From contig CAYIFC010000006.1 of NCBI GenBank assembly GCA_964362645.1, positions 1-24,131 on the forward strand: a DNA stretch of 24,131 bases, read 5' to 3'. Made by a program: the position numbers and the translations under genes. Under the pieces are notes generated by a model. The model had not been told where the DNA came from and searched no databases. It saw only the letters and a list, made by a program, of their open reading frames with translations. This DNA is from CAYIFC01 sp964362645. Lineage in GTDB: Bacteria; Patescibacteriota; Minisyncoccia; Phycocordibacterales; JACOZG01. Below, piece by piece: positions 7,654-14,896 of this stretch; within the stretch, counting starts at the first letter, position 1; every line of letters begins with the position of its first letter.

Positions 7654-8577
7654 ATGAAAAATATCATTATTGTAATAGGTATTATTATCATCATTGTTTT
7701 AGGGGCGTACATATTTAAGGGTAAATCGGCTGATAATGTAGTGGTTAATCCAAACCCGACCGAAACTCCGACGCCAACTCCGATTACTCCACCCATCGCT
7801 TCAACTACCGAGCCAACAAGTTCCGATAAGGGTCCGGTTGAAGTGATTGGTAAATCGGTTGAGGGTAAAGATATTACCGCTTATCATTACGGCACAGGGG
7901 AGAAGGAAATTCTTTTTGTCGGTGGTATCCATGGTGGTTATTCTTGGAATGCCGCACTCGTAGCCCAAGAGCTGAAAGATTATTTGGATAAGAATCCGAA
8001 TGTTGTTCCGGAAGAAGTTAAGGTAACAGTTATCCCAGTACTTAACCCTGATGGTTTAAACAAGGTGGTGGGCACGGCTACCGGCAACTTTAGCGCCAGT
8101 GAGGTCTCGACTGATCAGGCAGTGTTAACTTCTGGCCGCTTCAATGCCAACAAAGTTGATCTTAATCGTAATTTCGATTGTGATTGGCAAGCCGAGGCCA
8201 AGTGGCAGAACAAGGACGTAAGTGGCGGTACGGCTGCTTTCTCTGAGCCTGAAGCGCAGGCGATCAAAACTTATGTGGAGGCTAATAAACCCGAGGCCGT
8301 CGTTATCTACTATGCGGCGGCCGGCGGTGTGTATGCTTCTAGTTGCCACAACGGTGTCTCTGATGGAACGAAGTCGATTATGAATACCTACGCCAAGGCG
8401 GCTGGTTATACTGCTAACGACTCTTACGACTTCTACGAAACGACCGGCGATATGGCCAACTGGCTCGCCAAGATCAATGTCCCGGCGATCAGCGTTTTGC
8501 TCACGAATCATACTTCGACCGAGTGGACTAAAAACAAGGCTGGTATCGAAGCTCTCATTAAGTCTTACGCCAACTAA
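7654..8577 (+). CDS. M14 carboxypeptidase-like protein lacking catalytic residues
   Basis: The ATG at 7654 is chosen because it gives a normal membrane anchor (residues 3-22) and has a purine-rich AAGGTGGGA just upstream; the product is 307 residues. A Pro/Thr-rich linker (about 30-58) leads to an M14-like domain with GGIHGGYSWN, LNPDG and RFNANKVDLNRNF. Alignment with the tandem paralogue downstream shows that the Glu expected after HGGY is Ser97, the His of FWHSQ is Tyr220, and the catalytic Glu of VELKTH is Leu282. Only His93 of the zinc set remains. I infer a surface-anchored pseudo-peptidase, perhaps binding peptide or glycan-peptide ligands. The downstream ATG overlaps the stop (TAATG), so both are co-translated. 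Confidence 0.8.
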   Translation: MKNIIIVIGIIIIIVLGAYIFKGKSADNVVVNPNPTETPTPTPITPPIASTTEPTSSDKGPVEVIGKSVEGKDITAYHYGTGEKEILFVGGIHGGYSWNAALVAQELKDYLDKNPNVVPEEVKVTVIPVLNPDGLNKVVGTATGNFSASEVSTDQAVLTSGRFNANKVDLNRNFDCDWQAEAKWQNKDVSGGTAAFSEPEAQAIKTYVEANKPEAVVIYYAAAGGVYASSCHNGVSDGTKSIMNTYAKAAGYTANDSYDFYETTGDMANWLAKINVPAISVLLTNHTSTEWTKNKAGIEALIKSYAN

Positions 8578-9452
8578 TGCGGACTGGTTGGATCGTTGTC
8601 CTTTTTCTTATCCTCATTCTGATTGGTGGCGGTATTTGGTTTTTTAACCGCGCGCCCCAGCCACCGGTGGTAACGCCACCAGTCGTGGCTCCAGTGTCGA
8701 CTGGTCCTAAGGAGGCATTGATTGGTCGCTCGGTGCAGGGTCGAGCAATTACCGCTACAACGTTTGGCACGGGCGCCAAACACTTACTATTTGTTGGCGG
8801 CGTTCACGGCGGCTACGAGTGGAACAGTGTACTGCTTGCTTACCAAACAATGGATTATCTCAAGGCCAATTCTAGTGCTGTGCCGGCGGGTTTGAGCGTC
8901 ACAATTATTGCTTCTCTCAATCCTGATGGTGTGTTTGCTGTCACAGGCAAAGAAGGGCGCTTTGTCATTGCTGATGTTGCCACTGATGCCGAAGTTTTGG
9001 CCTCCGGTCGTTTTAACGCCAATAAGGTGGATCTTAATCGCAACTTTGCTTGTAAGTGGCAACCAGAAGCAACGTGGAAGAGTAAGAAGGTGAGCGCTGG
9101 CACGAGCGCTTTCTCCGAGCCGGAGGCGGCGGCGCTTCGGGATTTTGTACTAGCGAGCAAACCGGCAGCTGTGGTCTTTTGGCACAGTCAGGCTAATGCC
9201 GTATATGCTTCCGAGTGCACGGCCGATGTCTTGCCGGAGACGCTGGCGGTGATGAAGGCTTATGCCACGGCCGCGGGTTACCCGGCCGTTAGTTCCTTCG
9301 ACGCTTACCCTGTTACCGGTGATGCCGAGGGTTGGCTCGCTTCGATCAATATCCCCGCCATTACCGTCGAGCTTAAAACCCACGAGACGGTGGAGTGGGA
9401 ACAAAACCTCGCCGGAGTTAAAGCGCTGGTTAGTTATTACGGTCAGAAGTAA
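8577..9452 (+). CDS. M14-family zinc carboxypeptidase, membrane-anchored
   Basis: The 291-residue protein has an N-terminal membrane helix (about residues 5-23), a short Pro/Val linker and an M14-like catalytic domain. The candidate active site is intact: His77 and Glu81 in GGVHGGYEWN, His203 in FWHSQ, the substrate-binding NRNF (RFNANKVDLNRNF), and Glu265 in VELKTH as general base. Such M14 enzymes trim C-terminal residues from peptides or cell-wall stem peptides; the anchor places the domain outside the membrane. It is co-translated with the inactive paralogue before it and followed after 1 nt by a serine-hydrolase gene. The exact substrate is unknown. Confidence 0.85.
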   Translation: MRTGWIVVLFLILILIGGGIWFFNRAPQPPVVTPPVVAPVSTGPKEALIGRSVQGRAITATTFGTGAKHLLFVGGVHGGYEWNSVLLAYQTMDYLKANSSAVPAGLSVTIIASLNPDGVFAVTGKEGRFVIADVATDAEVLASGRFNANKVDLNRNFACKWQPEATWKSKKVSAGTSAFSEPEAAALRDFVLASKPAAVVFWHSQANAVYASECTADVLPETLAVMKAYATAAGYPAVSSFDAYPVTGDAEGWLASINIPAITVELKTHETVEWEQNLAGVKALVSYYGQK

Positions 9453-9453
9453 A

Positions 9454-9984
9454 ATGAAACTCCTGTTATTAAGTGGCAATTCAATTCGGAATAAAGATTG
9501 GATCGAGCAAGTGGAGCCGGTGATGCGGCCGTTTTTTGATGAGTCAAAAATCCACTATTACAAACATTGGTCAACTGGTGCTGAATTTATCGATATGGAG
9601 TTTGAGGCACAGAAGGTGGCCGAAGAAGTTAAGGATTGGAGTGATTATTTTGTTTTCGCTAAATCAATCGGGGGTGTGTTAACCCTAAAAGGTATTTACG
9701 AGAAAACTCTCCGCCCTATTAAGTGTTTGTTTGTTGGCGCCGCTATTTTTGAGGGTGGAGAGAGTAATTTCCCTGTCGCCAAATGGGTAGAGGGTTATTC
9801 AACGCCAACTCTCTTTATCCAAAAAACAGCTGATCCAGTAGTTTCATTTAATGATTTAAAAAATTACCTCGGTACTAAAGATCTCAAAAATTATTCACTC
9901 AAAGAAATCCCCGGCGACAATCATAGTTACGACGATCTAGAATACTTGAAAGAGGAAATGACGGAATTCATTAAGGGTTCTTAA
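9454..9984 (+). CDS. Small alpha/beta serine hydrolase
   Basis: The 176-residue protein starts MKLLLLSGNSIRNKDW and has a plausible catalytic triad: Ser71 in FAKSIGGVL (nucleophile elbow AKSIGG), Asp127 in TADPVV, and His157 in GDNHSY. The short length and lack of a lid resemble the RBBP9/YdeN-like hydrolases. The ATG at 9454 comes one base after the previous stop, which supports the same operon as the two M14-like proteins. There is no signal peptide, so it is probably cytoplasmic. The substrate is unknown. Confidence 0.75.
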   Translation: MKLLLLSGNSIRNKDWIEQVEPVMRPFFDESKIHYYKHWSTGAEFIDMEFEAQKVAEEVKDWSDYFVFAKSIGGVLTLKGIYEKTLRPIKCLFVGAAIFEGGESNFPVAKWVEGYSTPTLFIQKTADPVVSFNDLKNYLGTKDLKNYSLKEIPGDNHSYDDLEYLKEEMTEFIKGS

Positions 9985-9988
9985 GCAC

Positions 9989-10017
9989 TTGTTTTATATA
10001 GGATAAATAAGTAAGAT
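9989..10017 (+). promoter_or_regulatory. Probable purB promoter
   Basis: TTGTTT (9989-9994), a 17-nt spacer and TAAGAT (10012-10017) form an acceptable promoter about 50 nt upstream of the purB start. Confidence 0.45.
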
Positions 10018-10066
10018 TTGGTTCGGATTTTGGACACTGACAACTGACTACCGAAAGGAGTAAGGA

Positions 10067-11527
10067 ATGAGTAATTTAGCTCTCCCTGGTAATCCGCGGT
10101 ATCAACCGAAGGATCTAGAATCAGTTTTCGGCTACGACAACCTGTTTCGGGCTGTCGCTGAAGTCGAAATCGCCACAATGAGAACATTGGCGGAAATCGG
10201 GATCATACCCCTAGACGATATTGCCCTACTCACGCCCGCCGTTGAGCAAGAACTTCTTGCTATTACGACCAGTGAAGTTGATCGGGTTGAGAAGTCCGAC
10301 ACCCAAAAGTACGGATTGAAAACTCAGCACGATATCCGCGCTTGGGTACGGATCGCCCAGAGTAAAATTGACCCAAGACTCCAACGTTGGGTCCATGTGC
10401 CACTTACGAGCTACGATGTACTCGACACCGCTCGAGCTATACAGTTTGCGCGCGGGCACGAAGTGGTGAAGCAGTTCACCGACAAGGTGATTGGTCATTT
10501 CGTTGAGCAAGTCAGGGCGTTCGCGCTTCTACCTCAGATCGGTCGCACTCACGGGCAGCACGCTCTGCCCATTACCGTCGGTTTCTGGTTAGCGACGATT
10601 CTGAATCGGGTTCTTGCCAATATCCAAAGCGCTAATACTGCTGCGGAAAATTTGGTGGGGAAAATCTCTGGGGCCGTCGGGGCCTACAACGCTCAAGTCG
10701 GTCTCGGTATTACAGCTCGCTGTGGTACTAAAACCTTCGAGGCGTGTGTACTCGAAAAGCTCGGTCTCAAACCGGCACCAATCAGTACCCAGATTCTTCT
10801 GCCGGAACCACTTGCTGATTATTTGTTTGCCTGTATCAAGCTTTCTGCCACCTTTGGCCAATTTGGTCGGGATGCACGGCACTTGATGCGGACGGAAATT
10901 GGCGAACTCGGTGAACCATTCGAAAAGGGGCAAGTCGGATCATCGACCATGGCTCACAAACGGAATCCATTAAACTTCGAGAACCTCGAAGGAACTTGGA
11001 TCAAGAACCAGATCGAATTCGGCAAAGTTCTTGCGACAATGGTCAGTGAGCATCAACGCGACTTGGTTGGCAGTTCGATTGCCCGGGACTTCCCGACAAT
11101 CGTGGTTAACCTGGTCAATCAGCTCAACACTTTGCTGCGGGAATCGGGCGGCAAACCATTCATCTCTCGTATCTCGGTCGACGAAGCGGCGCTCAAACGC
11201 AACTTCGAAGCCCAAGGTGACGCCATCCTTGCTGAACCGATCTATATTGCTCTACAAATGGCTGGATATGAGGGTGATGCTCATGAGTTGGTGAATCATG
11301 TGGCTTTACCCTACTCGAAGCAACACGGACTCTCACTTCTTGAGGCAACTCGTTTTGCTCTTGAGCATCAACACACCCACACACTTATGAGTCGAGTCTG
11401 GGAGAATATCCCTCCTGAAACGATTCAGATGCTGAGTAAACCAGAGACATATACTGGTGCGGCTGCAACAAAAGCCTATGCAATAGCAAAAGCAGCCGAG
11501 GAGTATCTCAAAAAAGAGAAGGAATAA
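10067..11527 (+). CDS. purB: Adenylosuccinate lyase
   Basis: The 486-residue protein is a fumarase/aspartase-superfamily enzyme of PurB type. It would release fumarate from SAICAR (giving AICAR) and from adenylosuccinate (giving AMP). Conserved elements are TSYDVLDTA, GRTHGQHALPIT (residues 159-170, with a catalytic His), and the superfamily signature GSSTMAHKRNP (291-301), whose serine loop is catalytic. A strong Shine-Dalgarno (GAAAGGAG) lies a few bases before the ATG, unlike the leaderless genes nearby. The gene has its own promoter and a strong terminator, so it is probably a single-gene unit. The next gene encodes the enzyme for the following purine step. Confidence 0.93.
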   Translation: MSNLALPGNPRYQPKDLESVFGYDNLFRAVAEVEIATMRTLAEIGIIPLDDIALLTPAVEQELLAITTSEVDRVEKSDTQKYGLKTQHDIRAWVRIAQSKIDPRLQRWVHVPLTSYDVLDTARAIQFARGHEVVKQFTDKVIGHFVEQVRAFALLPQIGRTHGQHALPITVGFWLATILNRVLANIQSANTAAENLVGKISGAVGAYNAQVGLGITARCGTKTFEACVLEKLGLKPAPISTQILLPEPLADYLFACIKLSATFGQFGRDARHLMRTEIGELGEPFEKGQVGSSTMAHKRNPLNFENLEGTWIKNQIEFGKVLATMVSEHQRDLVGSSIARDFPTIVVNLVNQLNTLLRESGGKPFISRISVDEAALKRNFEAQGDAILAEPIYIALQMAGYEGDAHELVNHVALPYSKQHGLSLLEATRFALEHQHTHTLMSRVWENIPPETIQMLSKPETYTGAAATKAYAIAKAAEEYLKKEKE

Positions 11528-11551
11528 AAAGTCCAGTGTCGTAAAATCTAC

Positions 11552-11587
11552 GACCGGCTCAGATTCAAACTGAGCCGGTCTTTTCTT
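11552..11587 (+). terminator. Rho-independent terminator of purB
   Basis: A perfect 11-bp GC-rich stem (GACCGGCTCAG at 11552-11562 with CTGAGCCGGTC at 11570-11580), a 7-nt loop and a following TTTTCTT tract. Confidence 0.9.
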
Positions 11588-11673
11588 GCCTGCACTAATT
11601 TTTTCTGACAGACTGTGATTGGAAACAATTTGTTCTTTGACGACAAAACTGGCTACTAACCGAAAGGATGTTT

Positions 11674-12711
11674 ATGGAAAAGAAATCGGCTTTTGGAGAT
11701 CGGGCCGTTGAGATTCTTGGTTACAAAACGGCCACTTGTAAGTATGGTGAGAATGCCTGGCAGGCGCCGGCGCATCTCTACTCTACCGACACAAGTGACC
11801 CACTCGCGCTCAGCAACTTCCTGGTCCTTAAGGAGGGTAGTGCACCGAGCTACAACAATTGGTGTGATCTCGATCGTGCCTTGCAAACACTGACCCATAT
11901 AGAAAGCGCTTTAGAAACCAACTTTGATTGGAATCCAAGCATTGCCATTGGTGTTAAGCACGGCAATGCTTGTGGTGCTGCCGTGGGTGAGGACGATATC
12001 TCGGTTATTAAGCAGATGATGGACGGAGATAGCGACGCCATCTTTGGTGGAGTCATTCTCACCAATTTCGACATCACCGATTCGATGATCGAGATCTTGT
12101 CGGGCAAGATGCTTAGCGGCCTTATCGCCCCATCGATTGATCCTGGGGTGGCAGAGAAGCTTCAGCGTAAGGATGGCAAAACCTGCTTCCTAACCAACCT
12201 GGCCCTTTGCAATTTAATCGAGAGTTTGGATCGCGTGCCGCGTTTCCGCTATGTGCGCGGCGGCTTCCTCGTCCAACCTAACTACACCTTCGTCCTTGAT
12301 TTGGGGGACCCGGAAGTTAAAAGGTATGTACGAGCGACCAGACAAGAAGAGAAGGATATGGTTCTCGCGTGGGCGATCGGCTCTACTTCCAATAGCAACA
12401 CCATTACGATCTGTAAGAACGGACAGTTGATTGGTAATGGTGTGGGTCAGCAGGATCGGCGGGGAGCAAGTAAGCTTGCAGTGGTCCGTGCGTTTACTGC
12501 CGAACACGCTCCGATGGGTGCGGTTGCTTACAGCGACTCCTTTTTTCCCTTTAACGATGGAGTTGAAGCGCTGACTGACTTTGGCATTAAGGCCATCCTC
12601 ACGACGAGTGGCTCGAAGAACGACCAAAGGGTCATCGATCTCTGTACCGAGCGTGGTGTTGGACTCTACATGATTCCTGATGCAATAGGCCGTGGCTTCT
12701 TCGGTCATTAA
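11674..12711 (+). CDS. purH: AICAR formyltransferase (PurH domain only, no cyclohydrolase domain)
   Basis: The protein corresponds to the AICAR transformylase half of PurH, which transfers a formyl group from 10-formyl-tetrahydrofolate to AICAR. Key parts are KYGENAWQ (near residue 23; YGENPHQ in most PurH), KHGNACG (95-101, the catalytic Lys-His pair), GQQDRRGASKLA, and SDSFFPFNDGVEALTDFGIK (from about 287). At 345 residues it lacks the N-terminal IMP cyclohydrolase domain, so FAICAR closure to IMP would need another protein. I choose the ATG at 11674 because the Shine-Dalgarno AAAGGA sits at proper spacing to it; an ATG at 11668 touches the Shine-Dalgarno. The leader resembles that of purB (ACCGAAAGGA). 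Confidence 0.88.
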   Translation: MEKKSAFGDRAVEILGYKTATCKYGENAWQAPAHLYSTDTSDPLALSNFLVLKEGSAPSYNNWCDLDRALQTLTHIESALETNFDWNPSIAIGVKHGNACGAAVGEDDISVIKQMMDGDSDAIFGGVILTNFDITDSMIEILSGKMLSGLIAPSIDPGVAEKLQRKDGKTCFLTNLALCNLIESLDRVPRFRYVRGGFLVQPNYTFVLDLGDPEVKRYVRATRQEEKDMVLAWAIGSTSNSNTITICKNGQLIGNGVGQQDRRGASKLAVVRAFTAEHAPMGAVAYSDSFFPFNDGVEALTDFGIKAILTTSGSKNDQRVIDLCTERGVGLYMIPDAIGRGFFGH

Positions 12712-12724
12712 AACTTCGCTGAAC

Positions 12725-12763
12725 ACCTCCGCTTGTGAGCAATCACTCGCGGAGGTTTTTTTA
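12725..12763 (+). terminator. Rho-independent terminator of the formyltransferase gene
   Basis: ACCTCCGC (12725-12732) pairs with GCGGAGGT (12749-12756); inside the loop GTGA/TCAC can extend the fold. A run of seven T follows. Confidence 0.88.
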
Positions 12764-12793
12764 TACTTTCTCTTCGTAGTGTGTGCAGAATGC

Positions 12794-12799
12794 TAGAAT
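12794..12799 (+). promoter_or_regulatory. -10 box before YgjP-like gene
   Basis: TAGAAT lies 10 nt before the ATG at 12810, so at most a few leader bases are expected. Confidence 0.4.
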
Positions 12800-12809
12800 A
12801 GTTTTCTGT

Positions 12810-13220
12810 ATGCAAAAGGGGATCGTGATTGGTAAGAAAAATATAATTTACCGCTGGCGCTTGGTGCGGCGGCGGTGTGGTAGTCGGCGAGAGTATTTAA
12901 AGTATAAGGAGGTAGCGCGGGCTTTGGTGCACGAGCGGCTCGCTTACTTTAATCAGTTTTATAAGTTTAATTTTAAACGGATTAGTATTAGGAATCAGAA
13001 AGCACGGTGGGGGAGTTGTTCGCGGCAGGGGAATCTAAACTTTAATTACAAAATCGTGCTCTTGCCGCCGCACTTGGCGGATTATTTGGTTATCCATGAG
13101 CTCTGCCACTTAGGCGAATTCAACCATTCCATCCGCTTTTGGAACTTGGTCGCCCAAACCTTACCCAACCATCGCGCCCTCCGCGTCGAACTTAAGAAAG
13201 CGGGGCTCATGCTCCGTTAA
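12810..13220 (+). CDS. YgjP-like (M48-related, WGSCS motif) metallopeptidase
   Basis: The 136-residue protein is a short member of the YgjP/DUF45 family. It shows RWGSCS (residues 66-71), the zinc motif HELCH (96-100) and a third ligand His106 in NHSIRFW, exactly the family arrangement. The N terminus is shorter than in E. coli YgjP (about 170 residues) and very basic. The ATG at 12810 fits the family start and the -10 box just upstream. No membrane segment is seen. The physiological substrate of the family is not firmly known. Confidence 0.88.
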   Translation: MQKGIVIGKKNIIYRWRLVRRRCGSRREYLKYKEVARALVHERLAYFNQFYKFNFKRISIRNQKARWGSCSRQGNLNFNYKIVLLPPHLADYLVIHELCHLGEFNHSIRFWNLVAQTLPNHRALRVELKKAGLMLR

Positions 13221-13232
13221 TCAAAAACCTGC

Positions 13233-13238
13233 TATACT
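13233..13238 (+). promoter_or_regulatory. -10 box for leaderless cupin gene
   Basis: TATACT lies exactly 6 nt before the ATG at 13245, in the short gap after the YgjP-like gene. Confidence 0.5.
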
Positions 13239-13244
13239 TTTATT

Positions 13245-13643
13245 ATGAATGGCTATATCACAAATATTGAGCAGAAGTCGCTCGAAAATGATTATTTCCG
13301 CCAAGTGCTCTACACCGACGCGCGTCTGCAGTTGGTGGTAATGAGCTTGAAGCCAGGTGAGGACATTGGCGAAGAAGTGCATCAACTCGACCAGTTCATT
13401 CGGGTGGAAAAAGGGGAGGGTAAAGCGGTGCTCGATGGTATGGATCACGTGTTAGTCGATGGTTCGGTAGTCATTGTCCCCGCTGGCGCGCGCCACAACA
13501 TCATTAACACCGGAGCTGAAGCAATGAAGCTCTATACGCTCTACGCGCCGCCTAACCACAAGGACGGCACGATCCATAAAACGAAAGCCGAGGGCGAAGC
13601 AGCCGAAGAGCACTTTGACGGCAAAGTTAGTGAACGACTATAA
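13245..13643 (+). CDS. Cupin-domain protein
   Basis: The 132-residue protein is a single cupin barrel. Motif 1 appears as GEEVHQLDQFIRVEKGEG (candidate ligands His46 and Glu55, with the second motif-1 His replaced) and motif 2 as VPAGARHNIINTG (His84). Small cupins of this type are common and bind a metal, with diverse or unknown substrates. The C terminus (HKDGTIHKTKAEGEAAEEH) is the typical tail of a group of CPR and archaeal cupins. Its -10 box is 6 nt upstream of the ATG. Its stop codon overlaps the -10 box of the next small gene. Confidence 0.85.
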   Translation: MNGYITNIEQKSLENDYFRQVLYTDARLQLVVMSLKPGEDIGEEVHQLDQFIRVEKGEGKAVLDGMDHVLVDGSVVIVPAGARHNIINTGAEAMKLYTLYAPPNHKDGTIHKTKAEGEAAEEHFDGKVSERL

Positions 13644-13644
13644 T
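13615..13644 (+). promoter_or_regulatory. Promoter inside cupin gene end
   Basis: TTGACG (13615-13620), an 18-nt spacer and TATAAT (13639-13644) form a strong promoter. The -10 lies 6 nt before the ATG at 13651 and covers the cupin stop codon. Confidence 0.65.
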
Positions 13645-13650
13645 CTACCC

Positions 13651-13785
13651 ATGCATTATATTTGTACTGGAGATTGTAAGGGCGTAGCCGATGAGCCGAA
13701 GGTTTGTGAGGCGGAGACTTGCTCGATGAAAGGGCAGCCGCTCACCACCTGCGACTGCGGCAACCGCGAGAGTCATATTAAGTAA
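13651..13785 (+). CDS. Six-cysteine mini-protein
   Basis: A 44-residue frame starts MHYICTGDCKGVADEPKVCE and has cysteines at 5, 9, 19, 24, 34 and 36, plus His2 and His42. The CxxxC and CDC spacing suggests a zinc-binding or metal-binding knuckle. Support for a real gene: a strong promoter whose -10 is 6 nt from the ATG, a very strong terminator just after the stop, and similarity to small CPR and archaeal proteins with the same cysteine pattern that I recall but cannot check here. The function is unknown. Confidence 0.7.
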   Translation: MHYICTGDCKGVADEPKVCEAETCSMKGQPLTTCDCGNRESHIK

Positions 13786-13802
13786 TTTATTAAAAAATCA
13801 AC

Positions 13803-13840
13803 AAAAAACACCTAAATTTGCATAAATTTAGGTGTTTTTT
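13803..13840 (+). terminator. Strong bidirectional terminator
   Basis: A perfect 17-bp stem (13803-13819 with 13824-13840) and a GCAT tetraloop. The stem ends in six A on the left and six T on the right, so it can terminate on either strand. Confidence 0.93.
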
Positions 13841-14029
13841 GTTGACAAAGAGGTAAAAATGACCTATCCACAGGCTATTCACAGTAGTTTTTGTTGACTC
13901 ACTTCGTGAGACTTGCGAGAATCACGGGGTGAAATTCATGACGGATCATGAATTCGGAGACTGTGGTCGATGACCTAGTTCTTTATTTAGCACTTTATAA
14001 TTTAATTTAATCAAAAAAATAGTTTAACA
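13841..14029. other. Gene-free upstream region of the SipW/TasA cluster with palindromes
   Basis: This 189-nt gap holds two TTGAC motifs (near 13842 and 13893), two close copies of a CTATNCACA sequence (near 13863 and 13875), a CTCAC-TTC-GTGAG hairpin (near 13897), and a perfect 9-bp palindromic stem AATTCATGA/TCATGAATT (13933-13941 and 13946-13954, CGGA loop). ATGACCT occurs at both ends. These may be operator or RNA elements for the secreted-protein operon. No gene is seen. Confidence 0.5.
13996..14001 (+). promoter_or_regulatory. -10 box for TasA-like operon
   Basis: TATAAT lies 28 nt before the ATG at 14030 in very AT-rich DNA. The -35 is unclear (ATGACC at 13970 has a 20-nt spacer). Confidence 0.5.
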
Positions 14030-14860
14030 ATGAAAAAAATCTTACTTAGTTTGAGTTTGATCGTGTTTATTGGAATCGTTGTGGCCGGAGCTACTGGCGC
14101 TTTCTTCTCCGACACAGAGACCTCAACTGGCAACACCTTTACGGCTGGAGCCATTGATCTGAAAGTTGATAGCGAACAGCATTACAATGGCAATGTCTGT
14201 GTGGCCGATGATGGAGACGGTTTTATTTGGGAAGGTGATGCTGATTATCCAGTTGCCGGTACAGAGTGTGACGGCACATGGGAGGGCACTGACCTCGGTG
14301 CTCAGACCTTTTTCAACCTTACTGATGTAAAGCCTGGTGACTCTGGTGAGAACACAATCAGCTTGCATGTGCTCAACAACGATGCCTGGGCTTGCGTGGA
14401 TGTAAACCTTACTAAAAATAACGATAATAGCTCAACAGAGCCAGAATTAGAGTCTGGTGATGTTGCCGAAAATCTTTCGGACGATATGGATGGTGAATTA
14501 GCCCAAAATGTTTACTTTACGGCCTGGGGTGACGATGGCGACAACATTTGGGAAGTAAACGAGCCCCTCCTCTTTAGCAATATTTCTGGACCGGCCAGTG
14601 ATGTACTCGGTGGTGAAACTTACGCTCTCGCTGATTCCGTAACTAATAATGGTGCAGTTATGACTGGCGATAGCACTCGTTACATCGGCTTGGCTTGGTG
14701 CATGGGAACACAAACTGTTAATCAAAGTGGCAACACGATCACTTGCGATGGTGCTTCAATGGGTAACGGTACGCAAACTGACTCCATGGAAGCTAGCATT
14801 GCTTTCCGCGTTGAGCAGGCTCGCAATAACGACCAATTCGTTTGCTCTCGACCAGAATAA
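14030..14860 (+). CDS. TasA/CalY-like SipW-dependent secreted protein 1
   Basis: The 276-residue protein begins with a SipW-type signal: a Lys-containing N terminus, a hydrophobic core (residues 4-20) and GATGAFFSDTETSTGNTFTAG, with likely cleavage after Ala24 to leave FFSD as the mature end. TasA and camelysin relatives have the same start and form extracellular fibres. The mature part is acidic (many Asp/Glu) with six cysteines, and contains DVKPGDSGENTISLHV and GLAWCMGTQT blocks shared with the next gene. It is the first of a row of surface-protein genes and is followed 36 nt later by its paralogue. It is probably a structural surface or fibre component; this is inference from family and context. 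Confidence 0.85.
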   Translation: MKKILLSLSLIVFIGIVVAGATGAFFSDTETSTGNTFTAGAIDLKVDSEQHYNGNVCVADDGDGFIWEGDADYPVAGTECDGTWEGTDLGAQTFFNLTDVKPGDSGENTISLHVLNNDAWACVDVNLTKNNDNSSTEPELESGDVAENLSDDMDGELAQNVYFTAWGDDGDNIWEVNEPLLFSNISGPASDVLGGETYALADSVTNNGAVMTGDSTRYIGLAWCMGTQTVNQSGNTITCDGASMGNGTQTDSMEASIAFRVEQARNNDQFVCSRPE

Positions 14861-14896
14861 ATTAATTACTAACCAAATTATTAGCAAATACTGATT

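Noticed and set aside
12214..12726. A 170-residue minus-strand frame within purH
   Set aside because: It lies wholly opposite a well-recognised enzyme gene and resembles no protein.
13859..13890. Two DnaA-box-like CTATNCACA copies as a replication origin
   Set aside because: Each has a mismatch to TTATNCACA, only two are present, and no dnaA or dnaN gene is near; a single exact TTATCCACA at 22582 lies in a terminator loop.
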